Source of the DNA: Perognathus longimembris pacificus
Lineage: Eukaryota > Chordata > Mammalia > Rodentia > Heteromyidae
Reading direction: 5' to 3'
NCBI RefSeq assembly: GCF_023159225.1
Contig: NC_063163.1
Location: forward strand, 108,469,885-108,533,884
Length of the DNA: 64,000 bases
The position numbers and the translations under genes were made by a program. This document shows, in pieces, positions 22,531-33,479 of this stretch (position 1 is the first letter of the stretch; each line of letters opens with the position of its first letter). Below the pieces are notes generated by a model. That model worked only from the letters and a program-made list of their open reading frames with translations. It had not been told where the DNA came from and did no database searches.

Positions 22531-24291
22531 GCATTAATATTTTTAACCTGTATTTTCCTTCTTTTTTCTTGAGATTCCCTTTGGTTAAGTACAAAGGAGT
22601 GAAATTGCTGGATTGTATTATAAAACTTTAATTTTGTAAGAATGGCTAAACTATGTGACAATTTCCACATTAATAATTAATTTATAAATAATTAATTCTA
22701 TATTAATATTAATACATCTAGACACAAAATAAAGAGATCAATAAGCTTAATTTGTATTTGTGACTTTATTTTTCAAGAATATAACCTATTATTTTTATGT
22801 ATGTTCTAGTGATAGAAAGGGCTGTTTCACTAAATATTTTTCAGTGTTGTCAGTGAATAAATAAATGATTTATCTTTAAAAAGCAGAAACATTTCTTCCT
22901 CTTCTTGCTCTTCATATTTATTGTTCTGTACTTGGTGAATATTATGTATGAGTGGGAGGGAAAAAAGGAAAAGGTCATTTTTTAAAATATACTAAATTTG
23001 GCAGACATTTTGACCCTTGGGAGGGAAGAAACTGTTGGACAAGTAACTATGTCTCTGTGTCATGAAGACCCCAGAAGACCTCTGCTTTCTACTTCATTCT
23101 GCATAAATGACCATAGTCTTGCTGGCCTATGGTGCACCTTGAGAAAAATCATGCATTTGGCCAGCAAGAGAAGTGATTGTTTCCATCCTTGCTAGTGCTG
23201 CACTTAGCATTCAGAGGGCATCCTTCTGTACTTATAACCACTTAATCTTACACTAAGAAAGATGAATATTTGCATAAAATGAATATATAATTAGAATTGG
23301 AAGCAAGGTTAAGGTTGTATCATAGATCCACCTGTATTACTGAGTGAGAAGTTAATCTCTACATCCAAGAGATGAATAAATTAATGATATTGATTCCAAA
23401 CTTGATTGTGAAAACATATGGGACAAAGGTTTTTAAAAAAAATCTTGTTTCTTGTACTCATTACCTTACTTATGTAATATTAAGAAAAAAAACTTACTCT
23501 AATACTAAGTTTCTGTAAGCATGTGAGTTGTAATAAAGTGTTCCTGCATTCAGTTGGTTAATTTTGGTTTTTCTCATTCGAAGGATTTTCTTGCTCTTTT
23601 TTTCTTTTATTACCTTATTTCATTTTTATGATGTGTTTTTAGCTCATCTAGGCATAGCTATTTATTAATTTTAAGCTTATCTCTGTGGCTTACTCCCTGT
23701 TTTGTCTGCCTCTACATGCCTTTCAGCTTGACTTTTGGTATACATGATGAGTTTTATGCAACAAAGAACACCAATAATATGTCTTAAAGAAAGATAAATA
23801 TGCAATGGGAGAAGAGATATAATACAATGAGAGAACATTCTATATCCAAACATCATATATAATACTCCCCAACAAATCATATGAAAGTATATCAGCATCA
23901 ATGGAATAAAATGGGCAAGGCACATAAAATACCCAGTTTATAGAAGAGAAAGACTAATGCGTCACCAAGCACATGAAGAGGTTCTCAAAGCAATTACTAA
24001 AGATAGACATGAAAATTAAAACAGTGGTATAGCTTCTTACAGCTATACAGTGAGAAAAACCTTAACTTCTGGATAGTGACACGTTTCAGTGAGGAGGTGG
24101 GGATTTAGGAACTGAATGTGCACTCTGGCTGTTCTGGGAAGCAGAAGGCATTACTTACATGGGATTAGTCAAAGTATTAATGGGAACTCAGCAATTCTGG
24201 TTTGGGATGTCTGTCTGTCTATCATCATCTATCTGTCCCTAACGCATTGTCTTCTAGGCCTCTGAGAGTACATTTACAAAGATATCTATTA
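22531..24291. other. AT-rich gene-free interval
   Basis: No supported gene. It includes a TAAT-rich, partly self-complementary stretch near 22,665-22,720. Confidence 0.45.
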
Positions 24292-24395
24292 TGTTATTAT
24301 TATTATTATTTTAAATATTTTTTCTTTATTGTCAAAGTGTGGTACAGAGGGGTTACAGATTTATATGTAAGACAGTGAGTACATTTTTTTTTTTT
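24292..24395 (-). mobile_element. short L1 3' end
   Basis: 'tttctttattgtcaaagtgt' and 'ggtacagaggggttacagat' are the extreme 3' end of an L1. Only about 90 bp, strongly 5'-truncated. Confidence 0.65.
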
Positions 24396-24399
24396 TGGT

Positions 24400-25065
24400 G
24401 CTGGAAAAATCAGATGCAAGATAGGAACATTTAGGAAAGGAAGCATATCAACTATGGTGGAGACTGAAGCTGTTAGGATTAGTCATTGGCAGTGTAGCTA
24501 TAGTGCTTAGTGAGAAAAGCAAGAATATAGAAGTAAGATATAAAATGCAATACTATTTATGTGGATAAAAATTATATTCAATAACACCCTTTCCCAAATT
24601 GCTTAGACCACAACTTCCACAGAATTCACATTAAGTGGTTTGGTATTATTTACCTGAAAATAGCATGCATGGAAGTTGAGATTGGGGAGAACCAAGATAA
24701 ATCAAATTCTAGGCAATAAAACACAGTATAAAATGTTAAAAATAGAAATCATTTAATATTTAGTTTTATGCTACAGTTAACTGAAAATCAGTAACAGAAA
24801 GGTATTTGGAAAAAAATCAACACACCTAGGGATTAAACAACACATTTGTTCTAAGGAATATATGGGTCAAAGAAAAAAAAGATCTTGAGAATTTTTTAAA
24901 AATTTTGAACTAAATGCAATGTAATGAAACTCATCAAAATTGTGGTACATATTGAAAACAGGGCCTAGAGATAAATGTATGTCAGTAAATACATATGTTA
25001 GAAAAGAAGAAAGAGCTAAAAATTATTATCCAACTATTATTATCCAATTATTATAGATTGGAAAA
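24400..25065. other. AT-rich gene-free interval
   Basis: Nothing recognised. Confidence 0.4.
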
Positions 25066-25069
25066 TAAG

Positions 25070-25190
25070 AAATATTGAGGGGATGCTTGAGGTTGGGAGA
25101 GATGGGGGGAAATTATGAAAGGGGTACATTGATCAACTTCTTTGTACAACTATGTAAAGGTAATAAAACATTTAAAAGAAAAAAGGAAAG
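25070..25190 (+). repeat. L1-like 3'-end repeat
   Basis: 'gaaaggggtacattgatcaa', 'cttctttgtacaactatgta' and 'aaggtaataaaa' are the plus-strand version of the 3'-end repeat seen at 1,206 and 44,505. Confidence 0.5.
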
Positions 25191-25434
25191 AAGAAAAAAG
25201 TAAATTAAAAAATACACTTGTAACTCTCATTTATTTAAAGAATCAAAGAAAGAGTCAATTTTTTTTTAAAGAAGACCACCAGTGCTGATAGAACCTTTAA
25301 ACACTGAAGATGAAAAAGAAGGTGGCAATATAAAATCAGAGTTTGAGAGAGGAAAAAGTACAAATTGGAGAATTACAAAACAGAGGTAATACCATATAGG
25401 AGAGCAACAATGAGTTGCTTCAAACAAGTGTTTT

Positions 25435-25646
25435 GTTTTTGGGGTTTTTTTTTGCCAGTCCTGGACCTTGGACTCAGGGCCTGAGCACTGTCCCTGGCTT
25501 CTGTTTTGCTCAAAGCTAGCACTCTGCCACTTGAGGCCACAGCGCCACTTCTGGCCGTTTTCTGTATATGTGGTGCTGGGGAATTGAACCCAGGGCCTCA
25601 TGTATACAAGGCAAGCACTCTTGCCACTAGGCCATATCTCCAGCCC
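25435..25646 (-). mobile_element. ID-dimer SINE, young copy
   Basis: A perfect 14-bp duplication, caaacaagtgtttt, lies at 25,421-25,434 and 25,647-25,660. Confidence 0.92.
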
Positions 25647-26083
25647 CAAACAAGTGTTTTTTTTTTTTTAAAGAGATTAACTGATATTTAAGGACTGAAG
25701 TTTTTCCCCTGAAGCACCCCCAAATAGAAGGACACTGGCCAGTGAAGTATCTGAAAAGGTATGGGTAACACCCAGGAGCAGCTATTATTAGCTGTGCGAC
25801 TGTTGGCAGATTGCTTAACTGTCTCAGTATTACAATCTGAAAATCAGGGATAATGATACAAAAAACAAAGGTATTTGTGAGGAGTATATATAGCCTTAGT
25901 CAATTTGTCAAATATGTGTAGAATAAAAAAAGTTTCACAGATGTCACAAAAGGAGAACATTGCAAGTGTGAGGGATACTATATTCCTGAGAGTCCAATAG
26001 GCAGAATTGAAAATGAACTTTGATTAGATTAGGTGATTAGCCAGCACAAGAGATTTTACAGAGATTTCAGTTCAGTCATTCTT

Positions 26084-26289
26084 TTTTTTTTTTTTTGCCA
26101 GTCCTGGGCATTGGACTCAGGGCCTGAGCACTGTCCCTGGCTTCTTCCCGCTCAAGGCTAGCACTCTGCCACTTGAGCCACAGCGCCGCTTCTGGCCGTT
26201 TTCTGTATATGTGGTGCTGGGGAATTGAACCTAGGGCCCCGTGTATCCGAGGCAGGCACTCTTGCCGCTAGGCTATATCCCCAGCCCCC
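26084..26289 (-). mobile_element. ID-dimer SINE, young copy
   Basis: A perfect 12-bp duplication, tcagtcattctt, lies at 26,072-26,083 and 26,290-26,301. It carries the 'cttcttcccgctcaaggc' diagnostic shared with the copies at 10,548 and 31,528, suggesting one active subfamily. Confidence 0.92.
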
Positions 26290-26301
26290 TCAGTCATTCT
26301 T

Positions 26302-27550
26302 ATACAGCCTTGTGTGTACTTAACTGAAAGACTAACAGGGGTAGAGATTTCTAGTATTTCAGAACTCTATCCTAAAATAAGGTAAGAAGAATAAGATTAG
26401 GAAAGCTACGTAGATATGCCTGTTTTAATATCTCATTGACTTACCTTCTAGTCATGGTAAAAAGCTGAAAACTTCATTTTCCAGATTTCCTTGCTGCAAA
26501 CCCAATGGAAACAAATACATTTACACTAATTAAATGGACGTTTGTGCAGTTTAGAAGTTGGCAGTGGAGAGGCCCTCCCTCAGTATAACCAGAGTTCCCG
26601 ATTGTTAAAATTGCAATACTTTTGCAGTAGGGTCTGAAAATTCACATTGCTAACAGGTTTCTAAGTGATACTCATCCGGGGCCCCTCTCATTTATTTCCT
26701 AGTCTCATGAGTAAAGGTATCATTCTTCATGGGGGCAAAGTTGACAGTGACGGATAGAACTTCTGGACTTCAGGGTCATATCCAATATGGAACACAACTG
26801 GAGGCCACTCACCTTTCCATCACTCCTTCAAAACTGTGAGTCTATAACTTCACAAATTACATCTCTTTTGAATAAAGACAACTAGCTATTTCTGCTTCCT
26901 GTGTGAAACATTGATTGATGCAGTATTATAGTCAAATTTGTTATATATGACAAAAGAATGTTCAAAAATCCTTCTTAAGCTAATATCTCATTTATATCAA
27001 TATAAACAAGCAGGGAAAGAAAATATTGCATGGAAGATGCACTTATTGGCTGTGCTTGGTAGAAGACTAGTGATTAGGCAGGACAAGTGATTTTGCAGCA
27101 GTGTAAAATATTGGGTGATCAGTCAGCCTGATGAAATTTTCTTTAGTCATCTTGAAGACGTTGTGAATAAAGAAGAGGTTCAGGGAGATGAAAAAAGGAT
27201 ATTTCAGAAACTATCAGGAGGCATTTGAAATTGGTAGAACATAATTAGTGCCAGCTTAAAATGTTCTTCACTGGAAATGTTAGCATATAGGCAAGGGAAC
27301 AGTGTGTGAATATTCTGAGTGTAGGCTTGAAACTACTGACTCTGGAGTTCCATCCCAGCATTTACCTACCATCTGTATATCTTGAGCAAGTTACCAAGCC
27401 ATCTCTCCACATCTGTATGGTAGGGCCACAAATGTACCTATGCATCCTCACTGTAATTGAAATATAATGAAAGCACCAAGAAGAGTTTCACTGAAAACAT
27501 GGTAGGTGATTGTTTATTATTATTATTAATTATTATCATCATTTTACTTA
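26302..27550. other. gene-free interval
   Basis: No supported coding region or repeat recognised. Confidence 0.45.
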
Positions 27551-27551
27551 T

Positions 27552-27768
27552 TTTATGCTGATACTGGGGCTTGAACTCAGGACTTGGGTGCTGTTCCTGA
27601 GCTTTTCTGCTCAAGGCACTTGAGCCACAGCTCCATTTCTGCTTTTGGTGGTTAATTGGAGATATGAGTCTCATGGACTTTTCTGCATGGGCTGGCTTCA
27701 ATCTGCATTCCTCAGATTTCAGCCTCCTGAATAGCTAGGATTACAGGCATGAGCCACGGACATGTAGG
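27552..27768 (-). mobile_element. B1/ID composite SINE predating the duplication
   Basis: Composite SINE in minus orientation ('actggggcttgaactcagga', 'tgggctggcttcaatctgca', 'aatagctaggattacaggca'). A diverged counterpart lies at 37,115-37,316, so it was present before the duplication. It forms the left limit of the homology. Confidence 0.8.
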
Positions 27769-28477
27769 TGTTATTATTGCTGTTATTCAGAAAGTGACAT
27801 AAAAGGATGAAGTAAAAATTTCTAGACAAAAATACTACAGATGAGAAAGAGAAGAAAGGAAAAAACCTGCATGAGAAATCCATGGGAAGACATCCTAGAG
27901 CATGGAAGATGTTGAAGAATCTCAAGGATGAAGCCATCCTAGAGTATATAGTGAGACCTTGTGGCAAAACAAACAAACAAACCCAAAACAACAACAATAC
28001 CTCTCCCCCCCCAAAAAAAACCAACAAAAAAGAGACCAGGGATGACTAATTTGTGACTTTTAAGTTCTACTGTAATTGCTTGGTATACTCCCAAAGTAAA
28101 ATTTTTAGTTTTACTCCAAAGTTAAAAAAAAATTTCCTATACTTAAGGTAATAAGACTATGAATGACTCCCAAACTCTGTTGATATTAAATTTAATATTA
28201 GAATTTTATGTCAGCTTAAAATTAATATAGAGAATGTTAGCCATAAAGCTAAAGATGAAAGGAGTGAAATATCAATGAAAGAAAAATAAATTTTAAGTCA
28301 TATGTTCAAACAAAATGTGAAAAGAGAGAGAGAAGGAAGAAGAAGATAAGCATATATTTGGTCATCGGGAGAAGCATGTTTCCATTCACCTGGGATGACA
28401 GATTGAGGGCAGCCTTGTAGGGGTTTTGGGGGTGTCACAGCCATTTGCTCTTACATTGAGAAAGACTAGCATTTGCA

Positions 28478-29407
28478 TCAAATGAGTTTTCTCCTCAGTG
28501 TTTTGTGTAGGGCAGCCTTTACCTCCTTGTTCCTCAGGCTGTAGATGAGGGGGTTGAGCATGGGGATCACTGTGGTGTAGAACACAGAGGCCACATTCTC
28601 CTGGGCCAGGGAACTGGCAGTGGAAGGCTTTAAGTACATGAATGCAGTGGATCCATAGAACATCCCCACAGCTGCAAAGTGAGAGCTGCAGGTGCTGAAG
28701 GCTTTGGCTCTGCCTTCAGTAGAGCTGATGCGGAGGATGCTGGACAGGATGAAGGCATAGGAAACAAGAACCATTAAGCTGGTCAGTATAATGTTGAATC
28801 CAGCTATAAAGAAGACAACAATCTCCACATCATAGGTGCTGGAACAGGAGAGCTTCATGAGAGGGAGGATGTCACAGAAGTAGTGGCTGATGAAGATGTC
28901 ACAATAGTGCAGTTTTAACATGAGGCCAGTCTCTATTGTGGACCCAATGATTCCCATGGTGTAGACCAGAGCCACCAGCAGGCAGCAGAGAGTATGAGAC
29001 ATGATGATGTTGTAAAACAAGGGATGGCAGATGGCCACATAGCGGTCATAGGCCATTACCATGAGCATGTAACACTCAGCAATGACAAAAACAAGGAAGA
29101 AGTAGAGCTGAGACATACACCCTGTAGAGGAGATGATGTTCTTCTTGTTGACAAAGTTGACCAACATTTTAGGTGTGATGACAGAGGAGTAGCAGAGATC
29201 CACAAAGGACAGGTTACTGAGGAAGAAGTACATAGGGGTGTGAAGCTGCTGGTTGAGACCAATCAGGGTGATCATGCCCATGTTCCCCAGCATGGTGACC
29301 ACATAGATCCCCAGGAAGAGGAGGAAGAGAGGGATCTGGAGCTCTGGCCGGTTGGTTAATCCCCCAAGAATGAACTCAGACACTGTGGAGTGGTTTTCTG
29401 TAGCCAT
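28478..29407 (-). CDS. olfactory receptor, family 8 (OR8A1-like), copy A
   Basis: A seven-helix odorant receptor that would signal through Golf/cAMP in olfactory neurons. It has 309 aa, normal for a class II OR, and is intact. Motifs: glycosylation sequon NHS (5-7), GN (41-42, TM1), LHTPMY (55-60), the C97-C178 disulfide pair, [10 protein letters not shown] (118-127), SY (216-217, TM5), KAFSTCSSH (235-243, TM6) and PMLNPLIY (282-289, TM7). An ATG 14 codons upstream is in frame, but family N-termini begin at MATENHS, and an acceptor-like site lies between the two ATGs, so I chose 29,407. From memory it most resembles OR8A1; subfamily less certain than family. Copy B differs at V37I, M116T, I196M, V197A, I201L, N205T, L208V and M212T (A to B). 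Confidence 0.93.
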   Translation of the reverse strand: MATENHSTVSEFILGGLTNRPELQIPLFLLFLGIYVVTMLGNMGMITLIGLNQQLHTPMYFFLSNLSFVDLCYSSVITPKMLVNFVNKKNIISSTGCMSQLYFFLVFVIAECYMLMVMAYDRYVAICHPLFYNIIMSHTLCCLLVALVYTMGIIGSTIETGLMLKLHYCDIFISHYFCDILPLMKLSCSSTYDVEIVVFFIAGFNIILTSLMVLVSYAFILSSILRISSTEGRAKAFSTCSSHFAAVGMFYGSTAFMYLKPSTASSLAQENVASVFYTTVIPMLNPLIYSLRNKEVKAALHKTLRRKLI

Positions 29408-29424
29408 TTTCTTTGGGCAGGAAG

Positions 29425-29460
29425 CCTGTGGTGATGGGAGAGAAGACAACTGGTGAAGGC
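29425..29460 (-). promoter_or_regulatory. putative splice acceptor upstream of OR copy A
   Basis: On the minus strand a pyrimidine-rich run (gttgtcttctctcccatcac) ends in CACAG at 29,426, followed by 18 bases of exon before the ATG. OR coding exons are typically preceded by non-coding exons spliced just before the start. The site is identical in copy B. Confidence 0.55.
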
Positions 29461-29819
29461 GGCCCCTCCTCTGCTTCCTTTGGCCTTTGCCATCTCATGA
29501 GCCAGCCTGGCTGGCTGCAGGACTGATGCACCCTTCCTCTCCTCCTGTTGCTTGCTGAGAGCAAGACCAGCAATGAGTGTTTTAGATGGTAAAGGTGAGA
29601 GGAGAGAGGGAAAACCTTGTATCTCTTACCTGTGTTCCTATGTCCTAGATAACTGGTTCTCAATGTATCTCCAGTGTCCCAGCAACATCACCTTCACGTT
29701 GACCTTGCTTAGGATGCCAGTTCTTAGGTCTCACTTCCCCGGTACTGAATCAGGTACACTAGGCTGGATCTAGTGATTTACTCATTGTTTAATCTAAAGT
29801 TTGTAAACCTCTTCTTTAC

Positions 29820-30448
29820 AAAAGATAGATAATATACCATATTTTGTTGGTGGTGACAGAATGTTCTTCAAGAATGTAATTCCTCTTTCATCTATTCAAT
29901 TCCTAATATTCAATGATATGGAACATGAATATTGAAATTAATTGTCAGCATGATATAGTTACAAGCAGTGTCACTTAAGAAGTCTATTTTTATATTTAGT
30001 AGTGTCAATTCCAAGTTGGTTGTTATAATGGAATTAGGACAATATATTTGGCAATCCTTGTTTCAAGTCCTAAATTCTCATCAAAATGTGAGTTGTCGTT
30101 AAATGTCTGGGATTGTTGTTAGCCATTCACTGGATATGTTCTTAAGGTAGGTTTTTTCAATATTAGGTTTATGTGACTGCTTAGAAAATTTACAAAACAC
30201 TGATGTCTAGGTTTTATTCACAAACATTTTTTGTTCATCTGTGGTTCAGTTTGTGCACTGGCACTTATCATCATCCTCAGTAGATGAATATTCCACTGAT
30301 AACTTATGATTATTATTACTCTCAGAATGTAATTCCAAAACATGACATTATTTCATTGCTAATGACAAACAAATTATAGACATGAACATAGGAAGCATGC
30401 AGCATTATTGGTAGATATGACACATATAGATACTTCATCCGTGGGATT
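29820..30448. other. duplicated non-coding flank
   Basis: The first about 250 bases after 29,820 align with copy B near 39,612-39,860 with much more divergence than the gene. The later part has no counterpart in B. No gene is visible. Confidence 0.55.
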
Positions 30449-30449
30449 T

Positions 30450-30685
30450 TTTTTTTTTTTTTGTGCCTGTCCTGGGGCTTGAGCTCATGGCCTGAGTACT
30501 GTCCTTGAGCTTTTGTATTGGCATTCTTCCATGTGAGCCACAGTTTCACTCCCAGCTTTTTTGATGGTTGGTTGGAAGTAAGAATCACATGGACTTTCCT
30601 GCCTGGGCTGTTTTCAAACTCTGATCCTCAGATCTTACCATTCTGTGTAGCTCACTTACTGGTGTGAGTCACTGGTACCCAGAAA
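30450..30685 (-). mobile_element. B1/ID composite SINE, unit A only
   Basis: 'ctggggcttgagctcatggc', 'gtgagccacagtttcactcc', then a B1 part with 'ctgcctgggctgttttcaaa'. It lies in the segment absent from unit B. Confidence 0.75.
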
Positions 30686-31161
30686 ATGGGGTATGTTTAT
30701 TTCAAGGTAATTAAATTTCACTATATTAATTATTCCTGAAATCATTATAAGCTTTTCTTCAATGGTTTATTTTTTTTTCATGTTCTTTCAAAGTCAGTCT
30801 CAGTAACTTTTGAAAACAGAGGAAATGTGGACTTAAAATTTTTGATTCTTTGAGAAAATTGATGTGCCAGATACCAAATGATCTGCCTACGGCCTACTAC
30901 TGACAGATGATGTTCAGGAGAGAGTTCTCTCTCTCCTGGCAATAAGCTTCTTGCCTTTCCTTCCATGTGAAAACATCTAAGTCAGAATACCTATATTCTA
31001 ACAAGTGTGATTGAAACATGTTTTATGTTTGACCTCTTAGTATGTGCATAATATAGAAAAAAGAATACTATATTTTTAAACTACACAGTACCCAGTAAAT
31101 TGAAATTAAAACAATTCAGGTGGCTAACCAATTTCTTCCAATCAGAAAAGGTACAGATATT

Positions 31162-31204
31162 TTTTTTTCAAATTTTTATTATCAAACTGATGTACAGAGA
31201 GGTT
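31162..31204 (-). mobile_element. 43-bp L1 3' end with perfect TSD
   Basis: Only the T-rich tail and the last L1 bases ('attatcaaactgatgtacag') are present. A perfect 14-bp duplication, aaggtacagatatt, lies at 31,148-31,161 and 31,205-31,218. It is an extremely 5'-truncated insertion. Confidence 0.88.
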
Positions 31205-31527
31205 AAGGTACAGATATTATACTACATTTTAGGGATCCTGAGCACCAACCTGTGTTGACTCTAATAAACTTTGTTATTTGTTATAAACTATGTTTGTGTT
31301 ATTGCTTTATTAATAGTAAGTAAAATGTTATTATAATATTGAAGGCCATGATACAAATTTCAGTTTATATAAAAGCATTATAGTAAATTAGAAACATAAA
31401 TAAGCAGTTAGATTAACCCTTCCCACATTTTCTGATATTTGTTGTCTAACACTGAGAGTGAGCATCTTTGTTGGTATTTCATCCTTTATAGGCATTCATT
31501 TACAGCCATATTTTGTAACCTATTCTT

Positions 31528-31744
31528 TTTTTTTTTTTTTTTTTTTTTTTTGGCCAGTCCTGGGCCTTGGACTCAGGGCCTGAGCACTGTCCCTGGCTTC
31601 TTCCCGCTCAAGGCTAGCACTCTGCCACTTGAGCCACAGCGCCACTTCTGGCCGTTTTCTGTATATGTGGTGCTAGGGAATCAAACCTAGGGCCTCGTGT
31701 ATCCGAGGCAGGCACTCTTGCCACTAGGCTATATCCCCAGCCCC
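31528..31744 (-). mobile_element. ID-dimer SINE, young, unit A only
   Basis: A perfect 14-bp duplication, tgtaacctattctt, lies at 31,514-31,527 and 31,745-31,758. Unit B lacks it, so it post-dates the duplication; B has a different element at the equivalent site (40,030). Confidence 0.93.
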
Positions 31745-31758
31745 TGTAACCTATTCTT

Positions 31759-33250
31759 AATGCCATGTTACAAAATAACTTTTTGTAATGTGATATTACA
31801 ACATCAGTTAAATTCATCTGATTCCTGCAATAATAATGATTGCACTAACGATAGTCTTCTAATATATGAGTTCTTAATATTCTTAGTTGATATAAAATGT
31901 GTGGACATTAAATTAAATGAAATAAGCCAGTCACAAAATACAAAAGACAATTCTGATCTGAATAAAAGAAAATATGCATTAAATTGTATTTTATATTTGA
32001 ACTCATTGGTAGAGAGATATTTAACTCTGTAATCAGTAGCATTTGAAGTAAATGTGTAAATATTAGCTACATTTATACAAATACTTTGTCTAGATGGTAG
32101 CTTAAGTATATTCTTTTTGCCCAATCTCTACCTTCAAAATGATTAAAAACATACAAAATGCACCTTGAATAACATTTTCATTGATGCAAGTGCTTTACAA
32201 AGCAGGGTAGGCAGTATTATTTACCCAGTGAGGTACAAATGAGAATACTAATGTGTAGAAGAAACTTGGATAAACTGGATTTAATTCCTCATTTCCCTAA
32301 TCTTGTAATAAGTGAATAGGACAAGCAGGAATCCTGTATTTACTATGGATTGCTATAGCTCTTAATTCTATAGTTACCAGTCCATCAGAGGTTCAGGATT
32401 ATTTCCCAGAGAACATAGGAACCAAAGAACCCAGTACTTGGAGATGAAAGTCCACATGTGGTCATAAATTACCTGTACTATAAAAAGAATTCAAGGAAGA
32501 AAGATTTTTATTATTCATTTTTAAAGTTATGTAAGGAAATACCTGGGCTGAGGAAAAACGAACTTCTCTTGGAAATTTTGATGGATAGCTTTGCTTTCAG
32601 TGATCAATAAATGCTAGAAGCATGTAGATTCATATCTAATGCCTGCACAGTTAGGAGGAATGAATCACAATGAGTCTCGGTTGTGCTTACATGTGTGTGC
32701 ATAGACCATCTCTTGGGGTATATAGTCCACTCTAGAGACTCTGGTCCTTTCTAAGGAACAATTAGATATCTGCTCTATGAATCATGATTTTTTTCTCCCA
32801 GTTGTATTTATTTTTAATTCTACTTGTAGAGTCAATGTGTAGTTACAAACACTTAATATGAACATTGTGATATTTAATATCAACAGCCTCATTATCACCA
32901 TCATTGCCACCGTCATCATTATCAACACCCTTCTCTTCCCCATCTCCACAATGATAGCAGTCATTCCTATCAACATCATCAATTACTCTATTATGATTAT
33001 TACTCATTATTGCTCATTAACTAACATTGGAATTATTTTGAAAACAAATAAAATATTTTCAAAGCCAAACTCTATAGTTTTAGTAAAGGAAGACTGAAGG
33101 TGATAGACACATGAGTCTATCATTTTACTACTATACTTGCAGACTGATACTATAGAATAGCAGGGAAGGTGGATTCATAGATATTCTTTATTTCTGTGTG
33201 ATCATTTATCAGGGAAGTTTACTCTTCAACCATTTACTTAGTGCTTTATT
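31759..33250. other. duplicated non-coding sequence
   Basis: Aligns with 40,200-41,900 in unit B. No open frame with family features. An ATC/TCA-rich stretch lies at 32,880-33,020. Confidence 0.6.
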
Positions 33251-33479
33251 ACAAATTGATGTATTTGTGGCACAGATTTTTCTTTTCAGTATATTATATT
33301 TCAGTATATTGAATAACTAAAGTAGTTATTCAAAGCAATAAGTTTTCTATGCATTTTTCCTGTATGTATACACGGTACTTTGTTTTATCCCCTGTATTCT
33401 CCACACTTGTCCTATCTTTCTCATTGTCCTCTGATTCCTTTCCTATCCCATCGTAGTCCCTTCATACTTTCATGGTTTT

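Noticed and set aside
28994..29359. Open frame antisense to OR copy A (and similar ones at 45,316-45,780)
   Set aside because: Mirror of a conserved coding exon; charged, low-complexity product with no OR or other family features.
29408..29449. In-frame upstream ATG extending OR copy A (and copy B at 39,201-39,242) by 14 residues
   Set aside because: Family proteins start at MATENHS-like sequence, and a good splice acceptor lies between the two ATGs, so the upstream codons are probably intronic.
31439..31690. Open frame with the LASPGPWTQGLSTVPGFF-type product, seen in several places (10,513; 61,831)
   Set aside because: It is a translation of the ID-dimer SINE and appears wherever that SINE is in minus orientation.
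32880..33020. ATC/TCA-rich stretch with an open frame (also 41,515-41,660)
   Set aside because: Low-complexity sequence shared by the duplication; the frame is not preserved between copies.
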